Shown: piece by piece, positions 12,350 through 25,394 of the stretch
Position numbering within the stretch: the stretch's first letter is position 1
How the letters are laid out: every line of letters starts with the position of its first letter
Origin: Camellia lanceoleosa
Lineage: Eukaryota > Streptophyta > Magnoliopsida > Ericales > Theaceae
Direction: 5' to 3'
DNA: 64,000 nt
NCBI GenBank assembly: GCA_025200525.1
Contig: CM045767.1
Span: 121,694,346-121,758,345 of the forward strand
Position numbers and translations under genes: made by a program
The notes under the pieces: generated by a model
What the model saw: only the letters and a program-made list of their open reading frames with translations
The model's database searches: none
What the model was told of the DNA's origin: nothing

Positions 12350-13209
12350 GGCATGGTTTTAAAAACCGGACGGACATTTGGTTCAACCGGTGACGGATGG
12401 GGTTCGATCGATCATTCCCTAAAGGCGATTGTAAAAACCGACCTATTTATTGAAAACCGGTGAACCCACCGGTGAACCGGTCGACCCGGTGACGGGTTGA
12501 TTGAACCGGTCCGGAGTTTTGTTTTTTTTTTTTCGGTTTTCTTTTTTTTTTTATTTTCTTTCTTTCTTTCTTTCTTATTTTATATATATATATATATTAT
12601 ATATAATAAAAATTTAATTGGAAACTCTCTTTTAAGGGTCTCCTCTTGTGAGGAATCCCATTGAGAGCTTGAAATTATTGTGAAAGAGCTTCTATCTATT
12701 TATAAGAAAAAAATTCTTCCAAAAAAAACTCAAGAAATCTATGTGGGATTCAATTAAATTCATTGGAGGGAAACTTAAAATTTTGATATCCCTCCAAAAA
12801 TTTTGCTCTTCTTTCAATCAAAGTATTTGAATTAAAATCATATGGAGGGAAGGGAATATTGAATATTTGATTTCTTCTTCCAAAATTAAAATTAATAATA
12901 TTTCTAAATATATTTTTATATTTTTTAATAAAAAAAGTATTAAGAGAAATATTTAAGATTATTAAAAATTTTAATTTATAATTTTATTACTTATATTTTT
13001 ATATTTTTTAATAAAAAAAAGTATTAAAAGAAATATTTAAGATTATTAAAATTTTTAATTTATAATTTTATTACTTATATTTTTATTTAAATATAATTTT
13101 AATATATTTATGACGTCACGGTTCGATTCCGGTTCAACCCGACGGTTGAACCGGTGACCCGTCCACCCGATCATTTTTCCAGTTCATTCACCGGTCCGGT
13201 TTTTAAAAC
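12350..13209. mobile_element. Non-autonomous element with CCGG-rich terminal inverted repeats
   Basis: The ends mirror each other: GTTTTAAAAACCGGAC at 12356-12371 and its complement at 13193-13208 (one mismatch at most). Inside each end are repeated ACCGGT and TTCAACC words on both strands, so the arms fold back; the middle is AT-rich and non-coding. Flanks aatgtgta (12342-12349) and attgtgta (13210-13217) match at 7 of 8, which would fit an hAT-type 8-bp duplication, although the left terminus then carries six extra bases. No transposase is present. Confidence 0.6.
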
Positions 13210-13217
13210 ATTGTGTA

Positions 13218-13712
13218 TAGGTATTCAACTCATCTTGGTAATGCAAAAAAAAAAAAAAAATGTCCAAGTTAGATATTGCAAGCATTCTATCATTATATCA
13301 TAGACAAACTAGTTTTTTGAGAATTACAATTGGACAAACAAAGAATTGAACAAATAATGGAAAATACCATTGAAAATCCACAACAACCATTGAATCAAAG
13401 ATGCTACAAAGAAAGCTACCAAACATTTGGGGTACAATGGAAAGCTTTTCCCTCCCAGCAAAATTAAGAAAGTTCATCATCAATTAACAAAATAATATGC
13501 AAAAAAACTTTAAAAAACAAACAATCAGTAACAGATTCAACTCATTTCAGCATATACCCAGAAAGCATACTGAAGTAAAAGCACCACAATTTTTATAAAT
13601 TCAATCATCATAACATAAATCAATCAACCCCAGATGAATTCACACACATATGTTACACATCAAAAAAAAATAACTTCAATTCTTTAGTAAAAGTAAATCA
13701 AAGCCCCCCCAC

Positions 13713-13749
<37 letters not shown>

Positions 13750-14373
13750 GAAATTAGTCTTTAGGCACAGGTATACAATTTTATTCTACTCTTCAAAAAG
13801 TATCTATCAAATTAGAAACCTGTGACAAAACAAAAAAATAATCATTATATTTAATCAAAAACAAAACTAACCTATTTTTACCCCAATCTATCAAACATCT
13901 ATATTTTTAATTTCAATCCATCCTAATTCAACCCAATAATCAGCAGTTCACCAAATATTCAAGACATAAAAACAAAACCCAGAAAAATCTAACAAATATA
14001 ACCAAAAATGGAAGCAAAAAAATGAAGAACTGAAGTACCTCTGTTTTGGGGTTTGAACAGACACAGCCACAAAGAACTGACACAGCCAAAAAAAACAAAA
14101 TAGAGAGAGGAAGAAACTGCGATGCCCAATTTAAAAATTGCTTTGCAATTTTTGCTATAGTTCTAATTAGGCAACCACCAAACAATAAACCATGAACCAC
14201 AAAATAAAGCTTAACACACATATATATACCAGAAACTGAAATGATGACCATTATAGACCTCAATTTCACCAACAAACAACAATTTATCCAACTAAAACTT
14301 GAAGCATATATATATCTACAACTGATGTACCTTTGTTTTGGGGTGTGAACAGACACAACCCCAAAGAACAGAC

Positions 14374-14419
<46 letters not shown>

Positions 14420-16450
14420 AGAAATAGAGAGAAGAAGAAATTGCGATGACCTATTTCATAATTTATTTGATTACTAAATTACTCAAAGAAAGAAAGTGAG
14501 AGAAAGAGAAATCAAGTTACCTTTGAACAGCGGTACATCGATGACGTAATTGTGGCTAGAATAAAGAAATCTGGGAAAGGAGAGCCAAATTTCACAGCAA
14601 AAGCAGGCAATTGAACAGAGAAAATCAGTGGTACAAATGTCAATGATCTTGATACCAAACTCGACGGTTTCCTAAATGAAGACATGAAATGCGATACACC
14701 AATTTATTAGTAACCCAAATAAACTCCAAATTCAGAAAATTTAATATACAGATTTAAATGGGAATCCAACTGCTAACCATATCTATTGTTTTCTATGGAG
14801 GTTAGTGGATAAAGATGTAGTGGTGCATTGGCAATGAAAAGACATGGGTAATGTCTACATGGATAACAGAATGCTTTAGATATGGAACAAACATGCATTA
14901 TGGTCCAAGAATTTTTATTTTTATTTTTTTTTTTTTTCCCAATGAGTAGGGAGTGAATACACCAATTTCTAGAAAATTCATAAAATTTATAGAAATAGAG
15001 CATTGAAATTTATAGAAAAATTCAACTAAGAAGTCAGTGAACCCCATACCAACACTTAAAACAACAAAATGAGATTGAACAAAGAAAATCAGCGAACTTG
15101 AATTATTCAATTACTCAAAGGGAGAGATAGAGAAATCAAATTACCTTTGAACAGCAGCACAATGATGATGTGGTTGTGGCTGGAACAAAGAAATCTAGGA
15201 AAGGAGAACCATGAAAATCATACACATACAAACCTAGAAAATCTGGGAAAAGAGAGCCATGAAAATCATACACATAAAAACAGGAAATAAAACCCCAAAT
15301 TCAATCAAACAGATTGACAATTATCTGAACCAAATGATCATTTGAACCACTACATTGGCAGTGAGAAGACAATTATCTGAACCAAAGCATCACCTACCGT
15401 TTTCAATGGAGGTTCAGATGATGCTTTGATGATGATAAACAGAAATGATGATACACAAAAACATCAATTTAAAAAACTATATACCTCAATTCCACCAACA
15501 AACAAACAGCGTTACAACGATGATGTGGTTGTGGCTGGAACAAAGAAATTTAGGAAATGAGAGCCATGAAAATCATACACATAAAAACAGGAAATAAAAT
15601 CCCAAATTCAATCAAATAGATACACATAAAAACAAGAAATAAAACCCCAAATTCAATCAAACAGATTGACAATTATCTGAACCAAAGGATCATTTGAACC
15701 ACTACATTGGCAGTGTAAAGAAAATTATCTGAACCAAAGCATCACTTACTGTTTTCAATGGAGGTTCAGATGATGCTTTGATGATGATAAACAAAAACAT
15801 CAATTGAAACCATTATAGACATCAATTCCACCAACAAATAACAATTGGCTCATCGAGAGAGGTACCAGAGAAGGTTTGAAGTAGAGAGAGAAAGAGAAGA
15901 TGACAGCGTCGAACAGAGAGAGAATCTGTGGTGGTGGTGGTGGTGGTGAAGTTGGTTGTAGAACAGAAAAGCCAACTCGATGACCTAGTTCTCAATCGGA
16001 AACCCTACCTTGCAAGCAGCAAACACTGAGAGAGAATGAGGAAGAGGGAGAGAGGCAGAAATCGAGGCCGAGTTCAAGAGGGAGAGTAGGAAATAAGAAG
16101 AGCAGAGAGGGAGAGAGAGAATTTGTGGTGGTGGTAAAGTTGGTCGTGGAACAAAGGAGCCAATTTGGTAAGCCAGTTCTCAATCAGAAACCCTACCTTG
16201 GGAGCAGTGAGCACTGAAAGAGAAGAGGGGAGTGAGGGGAGGCAAAAATTGAGGATGAGTTCAAGAGGAAGGGTAGGAAATAAGAACAGAGAGGGAGAGA
16301 GAGATAAAGGGAGGAGATGTGTAACAGAGAGGGAGAGAGAGAGAGAGATAAAAGAGGGAATGGGAAGGAGACGTGGGTAGGTGGGAGTGGGAGAGAGCAT
16401 AGAGTGTTTGAGCGGGAATAAATCATCATCTGAACCATTGATGTTTATCA
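13218..16450 (-). repeat. Tandemly duplicated, CT-rich (minus strand) region; possible non-coding transcription unit
   Basis: Three separate local duplications are visible: offsets of about 292 bp (14044 and 14336), 307 bp (15254 and 15561) and 188 bp (16001 and 16189). On the minus strand the right part (16450-15900) is CT-rich like a plant 5' leader, and each duplicated unit ends in a splice-donor-like string: CCCAAG/GTAGGG, TGCAAG/GTAGGG, TTCAAAG/GTAATT, ACAGAG/GTACTT. The left part (13500-13270) resembles a 3' UTR. No conserved protein is encoded. A long A run sits at 13718-13745 and another at 14379-14420. I cannot tell a lncRNA gene or orphaned UTR from passive repeats. Confidence 0.35.
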
Positions 16451-17484
16451 AAATTGATCTGAGCCATTGAAATTAAATGTATCTCTGATACATTTTATAT
16501 ATTTTCAAAAAGAGAAAAAAAAAAAAAAAAAAAAAGAGGAGCAGAGCTTGCGGGAGAGCTCCAGCTCCAGGTAAGGACCAAGAGTGAGGATGTGTATTTC
16601 TGTAAATATTAGAATGAATTTTAGGAAGTAATTTTTATTTTTATTTATTTATTTATTTTTATTTTTTGTCTTAGGATAGAGATGAAACCTTATATTTAAT
16701 ATTTTTATTTTTGATTTGATTTGGATATAATTGTATAACTCCTAGATCTTTTTGGATAATAAATATTTTATTCAAATCATGTTATACAATGGTTGTCACT
16801 GCTGTGTATTAAAATTGTTAGAGAGTCATACCTAATAAGACAGGTCGTGCATCAACCATAATATAGTTTAATTTATCAGTGACGATCCGTGCTAAGCGAA
16901 GATGATTCGTGACTTTCTAGTTTTGATATACAAATTCTCTTGACGGTGTATTTTTGATCAATTTACATCATAGTATCCAAATCAATGATTTTCTAAATAT
17001 TGAGTATATTTACTCCCAATTATGAGGTTAGTGGTGAATTCAAAATCCTGAGATATTTATCTCATTTTGCTTAATTAATTAGTTTAATTTTCAACCCAAA
17101 TATTTGTGAACAAATCTTAATTTTTAAATTAAATTATTCATCATTAGTCTTTGTGAATTGACACCTGCTCTTAACTGCTATTCTACGGAATAATTTTTAT
17201 TTAATATTAAATAAAATATTTTAGTGTATAAACCACATAACAGAGATGGATGAGTTAGGCCGCCTGAGTTTTTACAAAGGAGATTTATGGGAATGGAAGT
17301 CAATTTTGGAGGCATGATTAAATTCAGAATTATGGGAAAAATTTCAAACTCAAGATTCTATAGCATTTTCATCATGCTATCATATATCTGGCATCGTCTT
17401 GAAAGTGTTTTCAAGTGAAATTGTATATCTCTTTTCTTATATGTCGTGATTTGAGACAATTTTAATTATATAATATATTCAATA
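16451..17484. other. Intergenic AT-rich DNA
   Basis: No gene, RNA or clear mobile element is seen. A-rich and ATTT-rich simple tracts occur near 16508-16535 and 16636-16666. Confidence 0.4.
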
Positions 17485-17749
17485 AGGGCAAATTACAAAC
17501 ACCCTTTCGAGATTTAGTGAAAATACAGATTCTCCTTTAAAATTTAAGAAATTACAAATTATCTCTTGAGAGTCAAATTTTCATAACAAATTAGGAGAAA
17601 TTAGAGGGAAATCTATATGAAAATAAAAACTTCAGGGAGTAATTTGTTATGGAAATATAAACCTCAGGAGGCGGGATGTAATTTCTCAAATCTCAAAGAG
17701 AAATCTGTATTTTCACCAAATTTCGAAGGGGTGTTTGTAATTTGCCCTT
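17485..17749. mobile_element. MITE with about 44-bp terminal inverted repeats
   Basis: The left end AAGGGCAAATTACAAACACC continues through TTCGA.ATTT.GTGAAAATACAG and is mirrored at the right end, with few differences over about 44 bp. The element is 265 bp and non-coding. Related AATTACA-type arms occur at 23514-24755 and 39990-41570. No convincing target duplication is readable. Confidence 0.6.
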
Positions 17750-20715
17750 CTAATAATTATCTAGTAATATATTGACGTAGGTGAATCGAAGAGTCGGGTT
17801 TGATTATGAAAATATATGAATAGGAGAGGTTGAGGTTATGATTAGTTTAGTATTTAGAACTTAATTTTTAAATTCATTTTCAAAAATTAGAAAGTAGAGA
17901 GACCCAGAGGTTAAGAAAAGAAAAGAAAAAAAAGGAGGAAGAAAAGAAAAAGGGAACAAGTGAAAAAACAAAATAGATAAATAAATAAAGGGCAATCTTA
18001 TAAAATTTATCTCCCAAAATCTATTTTGCGTCAGACAAATTACACTAGCGTTCTGTGGTTTTGCTTACTATGACAAATTGGTTTCTCTAATTTTAATTAC
18101 ATAAATTTCACCATTTAATTTTTAAATTACGTCAATATAATCTAATCGATAATGTCAAAAAATGGTGATGTCTATCTCATATAACTATTTTTTAAGAGCA
18201 CATTAATTTTTTAATTTTTTTCTTTCTTCACCTACCAACAATCACCATCTCATAATAATCGTTACGTCCCGACCAATTATTTTTCCTCTCACATCTTTCT
18301 CTATCTCTCTTTTCCATCAAAACTCACTGCCGCCCCCCACTGCGACCATCTAACCCGCACCTCCACCACCACTAAAGCTCACGAACTGCCCCACACTCCC
18401 ATCCAAACCCCGATACCCGCTCTGCTGCCATGATGCTCAATTAAACAAAGAGCGACTTACGGCATGAGATTTCCGCGTCAGCTGAGACGCTAATAGCAAA
18501 CTTCACCCCAGGACCAAGCTGTCTTTTTCAGCATTAATGCTCAATTCAATAACTAGTATCCACCTTGAAAAAAAAAATTAAAAAAATTCAAAACTGGTAA
18601 ATAGTTTGAAATTTTGGACATCATTACTTGAAATAACTCTCAAATTTCAATTCCTAACTTGAGAAAAATAAAAATTAAAAATAAAATCAGAATCTAAAAC
18701 CATCCCAAACAAGTATACTTTTCACCTTTTGTTTTCCATCTCAGACCAAACAAAAATGAAATGAAAGAAACAAAGATACCAATTCTCTTTGAGGAAATAA
18801 ACTAGTTATGCCAACTAGGAAGCAAACCATCATCAGCCACTCTATAAATTCTCCCAAAATAAAACAAATTAACAATACCTGATCAACATGGGGAACCTGA
18901 GGAAAAACAAAATCAATTTTAGATCGGGCAAACAATACATTAAATTAAATATTAATCAAAAGTACATACTAGTTCCACAAGGGCTGCACTTCAATATTTC
19001 AATTGTTGCAAGCAAGCCATGACTCCAGTATGCCAGAGAAATGACTTCCATTTTTTTGAATTTTCTTTCATTGTGAAGAAATATTTGTTCTTTATGCTAA
19101 ACAAACGTAAAAGTATACTGTTCCCATGTAACACTCTTATTTTCTCAAAAATAAATTTGTAGAAAATGAAATTAATGAAAAATATATTTTAAAAAACAGT
19201 GGCTGCATTGTTCTTGTAGTTTTCTTGATTTTCAGCAACTGGGAATTTCCCAAGTAACTTCTTTGATAGGAAAGACAAATGTATACCAATTCTTAAAAAT
19301 ACATTCCCCTACAATCAAAACTATAAACCCAATCAGGAATTCAGATAAAAAATGCATTTCCCTAGATATTAGAACAATTGAAACACATATCAGTTAAAAG
19401 GACACAAAAAGAGAAGAAAAGAAGAGAAATGAACTTACCACACAGAAAGTGAAGAAGAAGAATGGAATGAGAAAGTAACAACCAAAGAATTTCAAGGTGG
19501 TTGAAACAAACAAGAATCTCAACCTATCCTATCCAATAGTGGAACATATTCATTCCATTCTCAACTTTAAATGTCTGAATCCTGATTGATGATTAAGTGA
19601 TCAACTAAAAATAGCTTTGCTTCAAGAAGCCAATCACATGCTTGACAACATATCCCAAACCTTGTAGACAAGCAATTACTAAAATGTGGGTTTAGCGAAA
19701 CACCTCTATAACAAACAAGAGTGAATTGACTGACATAATAACTAGTTACACGAGGGGAAAATATGATATATGAAGGGAAAAGGCAAGTAGCATTCAATAT
19801 TGCATTGAAAATATTAATGGAATGTTCAAATGAGCCCCATGTTACTAGGGATTTCACCTTTCCAACTTCTGAAAGCCTGCATTAATTTGTGTTTTCACAG
19901 GAAAATTTCTTTGAAGATACAGAAAAAATTGACCCAGATTCCAAAACAGATTCCACTATCCTGTATATCCAACAATAGAAAACATAACCAAGCTACAGAG
20001 TAAGCAAGAGAATTGAAACCACAGATAATCTCATGAAGACTGGGACACCTTTGACATGGTTGCATGTACTAGAAGTTGTCTCCTCCAACAACCTAAGTGT
20101 AGTCCAGACTAAAGCGTTAAGTTATTTGTTTATTTCACTGACCTGAAGACTCAAGATAATCTGCAAGTTTAACAATTTCTGTGTTCAATGAAATCTGCAT
20201 TTTCTTGGTGATGACAATACCCAGATTTCCCAACTATGAGCTCCTTGTCGAAAATCAAATGAAACAATTATGAAAACAATTCAAATGGTAAAGAAAACCC
20301 AACAACGAGCTCTTTCTTGAAAATCCAAAAGACGGACCAACAATTATGAAAGATTGGTATTCGATATTCAACATAGCCAACAAGCACAAGTATATCACAT
20401 AATGAAAACATCGAAAAAATTTATTGAGGTAAAAGAACAAACCTAGACTTAAGAATTCATTATTCTAATTCTAATAACTCAAAAGTCTATACATTAGAGC
20501 AGGCACAACAACAGAACAAGGGTCAGCTACCTTTGTTCTTCTATTTCATTAACAAAATAACAATCTTCTAGCAATTAAGCACTTATCTAATCAACAAAAG
20601 AGTTAAAATTGGAGGCTTCTTTGTCATTGCTTCCCTTGTGTTGATACATGCAGTTATGCATACAATACAATTTTCAGATGCTTAGAACAATCACAATTCT
20701 TGTAGCCTGCTGTCA
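17750..20715. other. Intergenic DNA downstream of the RING gene
   Basis: No protein family is recognisable on either strand. A C-rich patch at 18325-18425 stands out in otherwise AT-rich DNA. The part just left of 20716 is the 3' flank of the minus-strand RING gene and probably contains its 3' UTR; no exact end can be set. Confidence 0.4.
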
Positions 20716-21765
20716 TCATAGCCCAACCACATGACTCTGTCTGTGCCTCCTTGAGGGCCTATTATCGACAACAGAATGGGATCGACTTCGCCTAAACCCA
20801 ATTTCAAGACTAAACCGAGAGGATGAAAATCTAAACCTTCTGAACAGTGAGAAGAAACTGCGAAAAGCACGACTCACTCCACTTCTCTCCCCTCTTGCTC
20901 TGCTGCTCCCTCTTGTTGCCCAAGCAACCCTCCTTGGAGCACCATCACCAACATTAAAACCACTATCCATTTCAGTAAACACGACAGGGAGCTCGCGTTC
21001 AGCAGCTTGCCTACCACCTGTAAATCTCCCAACAGCATGCCCACCACCTGGTAATCTCCAAATCGTCAACCCAACTGAATCTTCATCATTTGAACCCAGA
21101 AAATCCTCTGTTTCCACAGGCAATTCATGGCGACAAACAGGGCAAGAGTTTCGTATCGAAAGCCAGGGGAGGATACAATCCGAATGGTAAATATGCTTAC
21201 AAGGCATTTCCCGAGCCTCGGATTCAACCTCAAATGGTTCTTTACACACAGCACAATGCAAATCAGCCGCCAATTGCCTTTCACCAATCTTCATTATAGG
21301 CAATGATTCAATTGCAGCTTTCGAAGCCGGTGGATTATCAAACCGTCCAAACCCATTAATTTCAAGATGGGCCAATTGATCAAGAAGACGATCAAACCCT
21401 GAACCCATCAAAAACTCTGACATACTTTCTGGTAAAGGCCGGAGACCAGAACCGGAACCATCATCATAATAAAGCTCGTAAGAACTACCCATTTCGCCGC
21501 GGAGAACGATAACGGGATTGAAAGGCGAGGGATCGCCAGAATTCCTCCGAGACCGGCGGGTTCTGGAATGTTCAGGCGCCGGAGAGGTATTGACGTGTGA
21601 TCCGGAGGAAGAAGGAGAGATATGATGGCGATTAGATCGACGGTGGGCATCGATTTCCTCTACGAACCCACCACCGCAATCGGGACAGAGAATCATGTCT
21701 GGTGCTTGAATTCTGAAGAATCTGCTGCATGTATAACACCAGTACGACGATCCAAATGACGCCAT
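20716..21765 (-). CDS. RING-H2 E3 ubiquitin ligase with zinc ribbon and DUF1117 (RDUF1/RDUF2 type)
   Basis: Probably transfers ubiquitin from an E2 to substrate proteins. The 349-residue protein is encoded by one exon, as usual for this family. An N-terminal zinc ribbon (C10, C13, C27, C30, within [10 protein letters not shown] and CPDCGGGF) is followed by a low-complexity Ser/Arg stretch. A RING-H2 finger has C171, C174, C189, H191, H194, C197, C208 and C211, all eight ligands present. Next comes the DUF1117 segment around residues 231-285 ([18 protein letters not shown]) and a basic tail rich in Arg/Ser/Phe. I chose the ATG at 21765, which places the zinc ribbon close to the N-terminus; an in-frame GTG eight codons upstream is unlikely. 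Arabidopsis RDUF1 and RDUF2 act in ABA and drought responses (family knowledge); the same role here is inference. Confidence 0.93.
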   Translation of the reverse strand: MASFGSSYWCYTCSRFFRIQAPDMILCPDCGGGFVEEIDAHRRSNRHHISPSSSGSHVNTSPAPEHSRTRRSRRNSGDPSPFNPVIVLRGEMGSSYELYYDDGSGSGLRPLPESMSEFLMGSGFDRLLDQLAHLEINGFGRFDNPPASKAAIESLPIMKIGERQLAADLHCAVCKEPFEVESEAREMPCKHIYHSDCILPWLSIRNSCPVCRHELPVETEDFLGSNDEDSVGLTIWRLPGGGHAVGRFTGGRQAAERELPVVFTEMDSGFNVGDGAPRRVAWATRGSSRARGERSGVSRAFRSFFSLFRRFRFSSSRFSLEIGFRRSRSHSVVDNRPSRRHRQSHVVGL

Positions 21766-22087
21766 TATCGACCTCGACCCTAATTTCACGAGATCGAATT
21801 CGAAGAAACCCTAAATTCCTTCAATTTCGCAACAAAAATCCTAAAAAATTACAATCTTGAATAATGAATAATACCCAGTAACATCAATCAATGGGTCAAA
21901 AAGAAAATTGATTCAATCTCTTCAATCGGAAACTCATAAACGGTGAGGATGACGAAAAAACCCCCTAAATTTCTGAGATTCAAATTCAAAGAACCCCTAA
22001 ATTCTTAAATTTCACCACAAAAAACTCCCCCAAAAAAACCCAATTCAAGAGAAAAATAGAGGGATTGGAACGAGAAGTTCCATTGGG

Positions 22088-22332
22088 TATATAATATGAA
22101 ACCCTAATTAGATCAGCAACATGGATATTCTGGATTTAGTGAGAGAAAATAGGGGGTAGAATGGAAAAAATGGCATGGGAGATAGAAAGAAGAAGAAGAA
22201 GAAGAATAGCGTTTTAAAGATTTGGGGGCATAAAACTCAACGGTAAAAACGCGTCGGCCATTAGGGGAGAGACGTCGTAACGGTTTTGTCGCCGTAGGTT
22301 TGAAATGTAGCAGTTTGTTTGTAGGACACGTG
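22088..22332 (-). promoter_or_regulatory. Candidate promoter of the RING gene: TATA-like and ABRE/G-box
   Basis: On the minus strand ATTATATA (22088-22095) lies about 325 bp before the start codon. ACACGTGG, read on the plus strand at 22326-22333 (CACGTG core 22327-22332), lies about 560 bp before it. The second is the ABA-response-element/G-box form, which would suit an RDUF-type gene. Activity is inferred from motif and position only. Confidence 0.35.
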
Positions 22333-22937
22333 GTGAGAATTGATTGGGAAGGAGTAGAGACGGCGTTAGTTGCCGGAAGTTAGGTCACTCACAACGTCAT
22401 GTGACACTCCAATTGATGGAGAGAATTGAACGTATGAATCTGAATATAAAACGGTGATAGTGATGACTATCAATTATTAGTGTTATATTATTATTGATTC
22501 TATTAATTATACAAAATATAAATATTTAAAATTATATTACATAATTTATTAGTATATTAATATGTAGATATAACATTATTTATAAAAAAACATAATAATT
22601 TATAATTTGATAATATTATATATATCAATTGATATATATCAACATATTATTATTACTAATCTCATATATTATATAAATTATAAATTTTTAAAATTATATA
22701 ACATTATTTATTAAAATATTAATTAATATATCAATTAATAACTATAGCATTATTCTTTGTAATTGAGGAGGCGACCAACCAATGAATTTTCGTTAGGTAC
22801 AGGCTCTTGTCAGCGCTTCGTCGACCGAAGTTGACGAACCGTGCGAGGAACGCAGACTACGACTAGTTAAGTTTGACTATTCTCTTGACACATTTTTTTT
22901 TTTTTTAAAGGACAAATTAGCAACATTGTTTAGCTAA

Positions 22938-23066
22938 GATCAAGTTTGGCATATTTTAAATAATTTATTTTTTTATTTTTTTTATTATATCATCTCTTTA
23001 TTTTTTTATATATCTTTTTATAAAAAGACAAAAAATATATGTATTTAGGTCATCCCAAACAACTCC
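22938..23066. mobile_element. Small MITE with TAA target duplication
   Basis: TAA occurs on both sides (22935-22937, 23067-23069). The left terminus GATCAAGTTTGGCAT and the inverted right terminus GGAGTTGTTTGGGAT share the .GTTTGG.AT core. The 129-bp interior is very T-rich. A relative with the same ends and the same TAA duplication lies at 37088-37355. A 3-bp TWA target suits PIF/Harbinger-type elements. Confidence 0.5.
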
Positions 23067-23080
23067 TAAATTGGAAAGGA

Positions 23081-23509
23081 AAATTATATAAATAGTCTCT
23101 GTAATTTATACGATGTATTAATTTAATTCATATAGTTTAATTTGTTTAATTTTATCTCTTGATTTAATGGATTGTGTCATTTTAACCCAATAAATAATAG
23201 TTGTTAAGTTAATTTAACGGAAAGTCAAACAATGTGTCAATTTGGTGTCTATATTTTTCATAATGTGTCAATTTGGTCATTGTCAAAATCAAGAAAATTG
23301 AAACTACAGGGACTAAATTGACACATCGTGTAATTTACAGGATCAAATTAACACATTGTTTGACCTTCTGTTAAATTAACTTAACAATCGTTATTTATCG
23401 GACTAAAATGATACAATCTGTTAAATTAAGGGACAAAATCAAGAAATTTGAAACTATAGGGACTAAATTGACACATCGTGTAAACTACAGGGACTATTTA
23501 CATAATTTA
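23081..23509. mobile_element. Fold-back MITE with about 55-bp terminal inverted repeats
   Basis: The left end (AAATTATATAAATAGTCTCT..) and the inverted right end (AAATTATGTAAATAGTCCCT..) match over most of some 55 bp, and the inner part again contains inverted copies of GACACATTGTTTGAC-like words. It has no coding content. The target duplication is unclear. Confidence 0.6.
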
Positions 23510-23513
23510 TCTA

Positions 23514-24755
23514 ATTACAAATTTTTCTTAAGGTTTTAAAAATTATATCACGCTTCCTGAGGTTTATATTCACATAACAATTTAATTCTTACCGTTAATT
23601 AAATGTTAAGAATAATTAATTGACATCACCTAAATATAAATTGATGAGCGATATTGCCCATGCTGAAATCCTTCGATAAACCAACAAAATTTACAAAAGA
23701 ATTACGTTAAAAATCATGTTTGATTTGAAATCATGTTTGATTTGTTTGATTCGCCTCCGGCTAAAATCCTTTGAAATCATGGTTGATTTGTTGTTAAGAA
23801 AAAAAAAAAAATTTAGAATTTGAAAAAAATAAATAAAAACTAATTTACTAAAAATATATTTAATTTGTAAAAATTATTTCTAACCACTCAAAAGATAAAA
23901 TTATAAAAAAAAAATAATAATTATTTTTTATTTTTTATTTCTTAATCAAATTAATTTTTAATTTTTTTTAAAAAAAATAAAAATAAAAATCTAAAAATCA
24001 AACCAAACATATTCTAAGAATTTTTTGATAAGTCATTTCTTGTGTTTTTAACTTATTTAATTATTTGTTAATTTTATGATATTTTCACCATCTGACAATA
24101 CAACATATAAGAGTTTTGGAGACTAATTTTTTTGAACTCTAAAAGTGAAAATTTTGTTTCAAAAAATATTTAAGGACTAATTTCTATCATCGTAAGAATA
24201 GTCGCTAAAAGGTCACCCTAAAAATTCAAAAATAAGGCTTTTACCGATAAAATTTTACAAATGTCAATAATAAATAGACTTTTAAGAACAAAATAATTTG
24301 GTCTCAAAATGGTTTATTTTTTGAAATAAAAAATTTGATACCAAAAAAGATAATGATTAATCAGTAATATTCAATTTTCGTTGCTAAAAATATAATAACA
24401 TTTTTCGCAACAAAAATATTTTGTCCCCTAAAAGTAATTGTTCTTAAATTTTGGTCTCTAAAACCTTAATTTTTATAGTGTGATAAGTGTTTTTCCTTTT
24501 TAATTTTACATTTTATAATTTATTTAAAAATGATAATTTAGCTAAACCTTAGGAAGAATCTGTAATTTAGCTAAATCTCATAAGGAATCTGTAAGAGGGT
24601 GTAGGTAATTTTTCCTTATTTGTCAAAAGGGCATTTTAGTCAATTTATGATATCCATTAACGACGTTAATTGTGATGGGATGGGATGTAATTTTTGAAAC
24701 TCTAGAAAGAATTTTGAATTTCGTTAAAGTTCAAGGGAGGTGTAGGTAATTTTCC
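23514..24755. mobile_element. Possible degraded TIR element (AATTACA-type arms)
   Basis: Left arm AATTACAAATTTTTCTTAAG and the inverted right arm around 24640-24755 share a loose pattern (AATTAC, CCTT.A, AAAAATTA.ATC, GTTAAT) with the elements at 17485-17749 and 39990-41570. Similarity is weak and the interior is AT-rich and non-coding. Treat this as a hypothesis. Confidence 0.3.
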
Positions 24756-25394
24756 ATTTTTTAAAGTAATGTTATTAAAATAAGTGTTTTTTTAAAAAAT
24801 AAATTAATATGATGGCAACCCCACAAATAAGTAATTTATTTTGCCTGGAGAATTTTATTATACATACTTTCATGTTTAATTACGTTATTTTTTTAATTAT
24901 AATTATTTTTTTATAATTATATTATTATTTTGAGATATTTAAATATGATTTTTTTATATTTGGTTATAATTTTTATTCTTTTAGTTATGACTAAAAAATA
25001 TGAAATTATATATTTTTTTTTTATAGTCATAAGGTGCATATAGTACACATCTTTGTACCATAATTTTTTTTATTTACTTATTTGTAATAAATTATAACAT
25101 GATCTCTTTATTTTTTTTTATAAAAAATTTAACAATAATTAAATAAGTCATACTCAAACTGTCCAGTTTTTGTCATTAATTTAATCATATTTTGAGTACT
25201 AGACTATATATTTTGGACGCACATCGCTTCACTGAAAATTAATAATAACAATTTGTATTAGCTTTTCTCATATTTTCTGTACACAACAATCTGTAGAAGG
25301 TTGGCTATTCACTCTATTAATTATTATTATTATTTTGTTAATCTAGAGGATATGGAAAGGTTTGATTTTGTTCAAATTGTCATCTCAAGTTAAG
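24756..25394. other. Intergenic AT-rich DNA
   Basis: Nothing beyond T-rich and A-rich tracts; no gene, RNA or clear element. Confidence 0.4.

Noticed and set aside
13112..13140. tRNA-like T-loop string (GGTTCGATTCC)
   Set aside because: No acceptor stem, D-loop or anticodon arm can be formed; the string belongs to the ACCGGT-rich arm of the TIR element.
16165..16451. Overlapping open frames full of Arg/Glu or Ser/Leu repeats
   Set aside because: They are translations of GA/CT-rich simple sequence on both strands with no conserved residues.
21766..21789. Upstream GTG start adding eight residues to the RING protein
   Set aside because: GTG starts are rare in plant nuclear genes; the ATG at 21765 begins [11 protein letters not shown], right at the conserved zinc ribbon.
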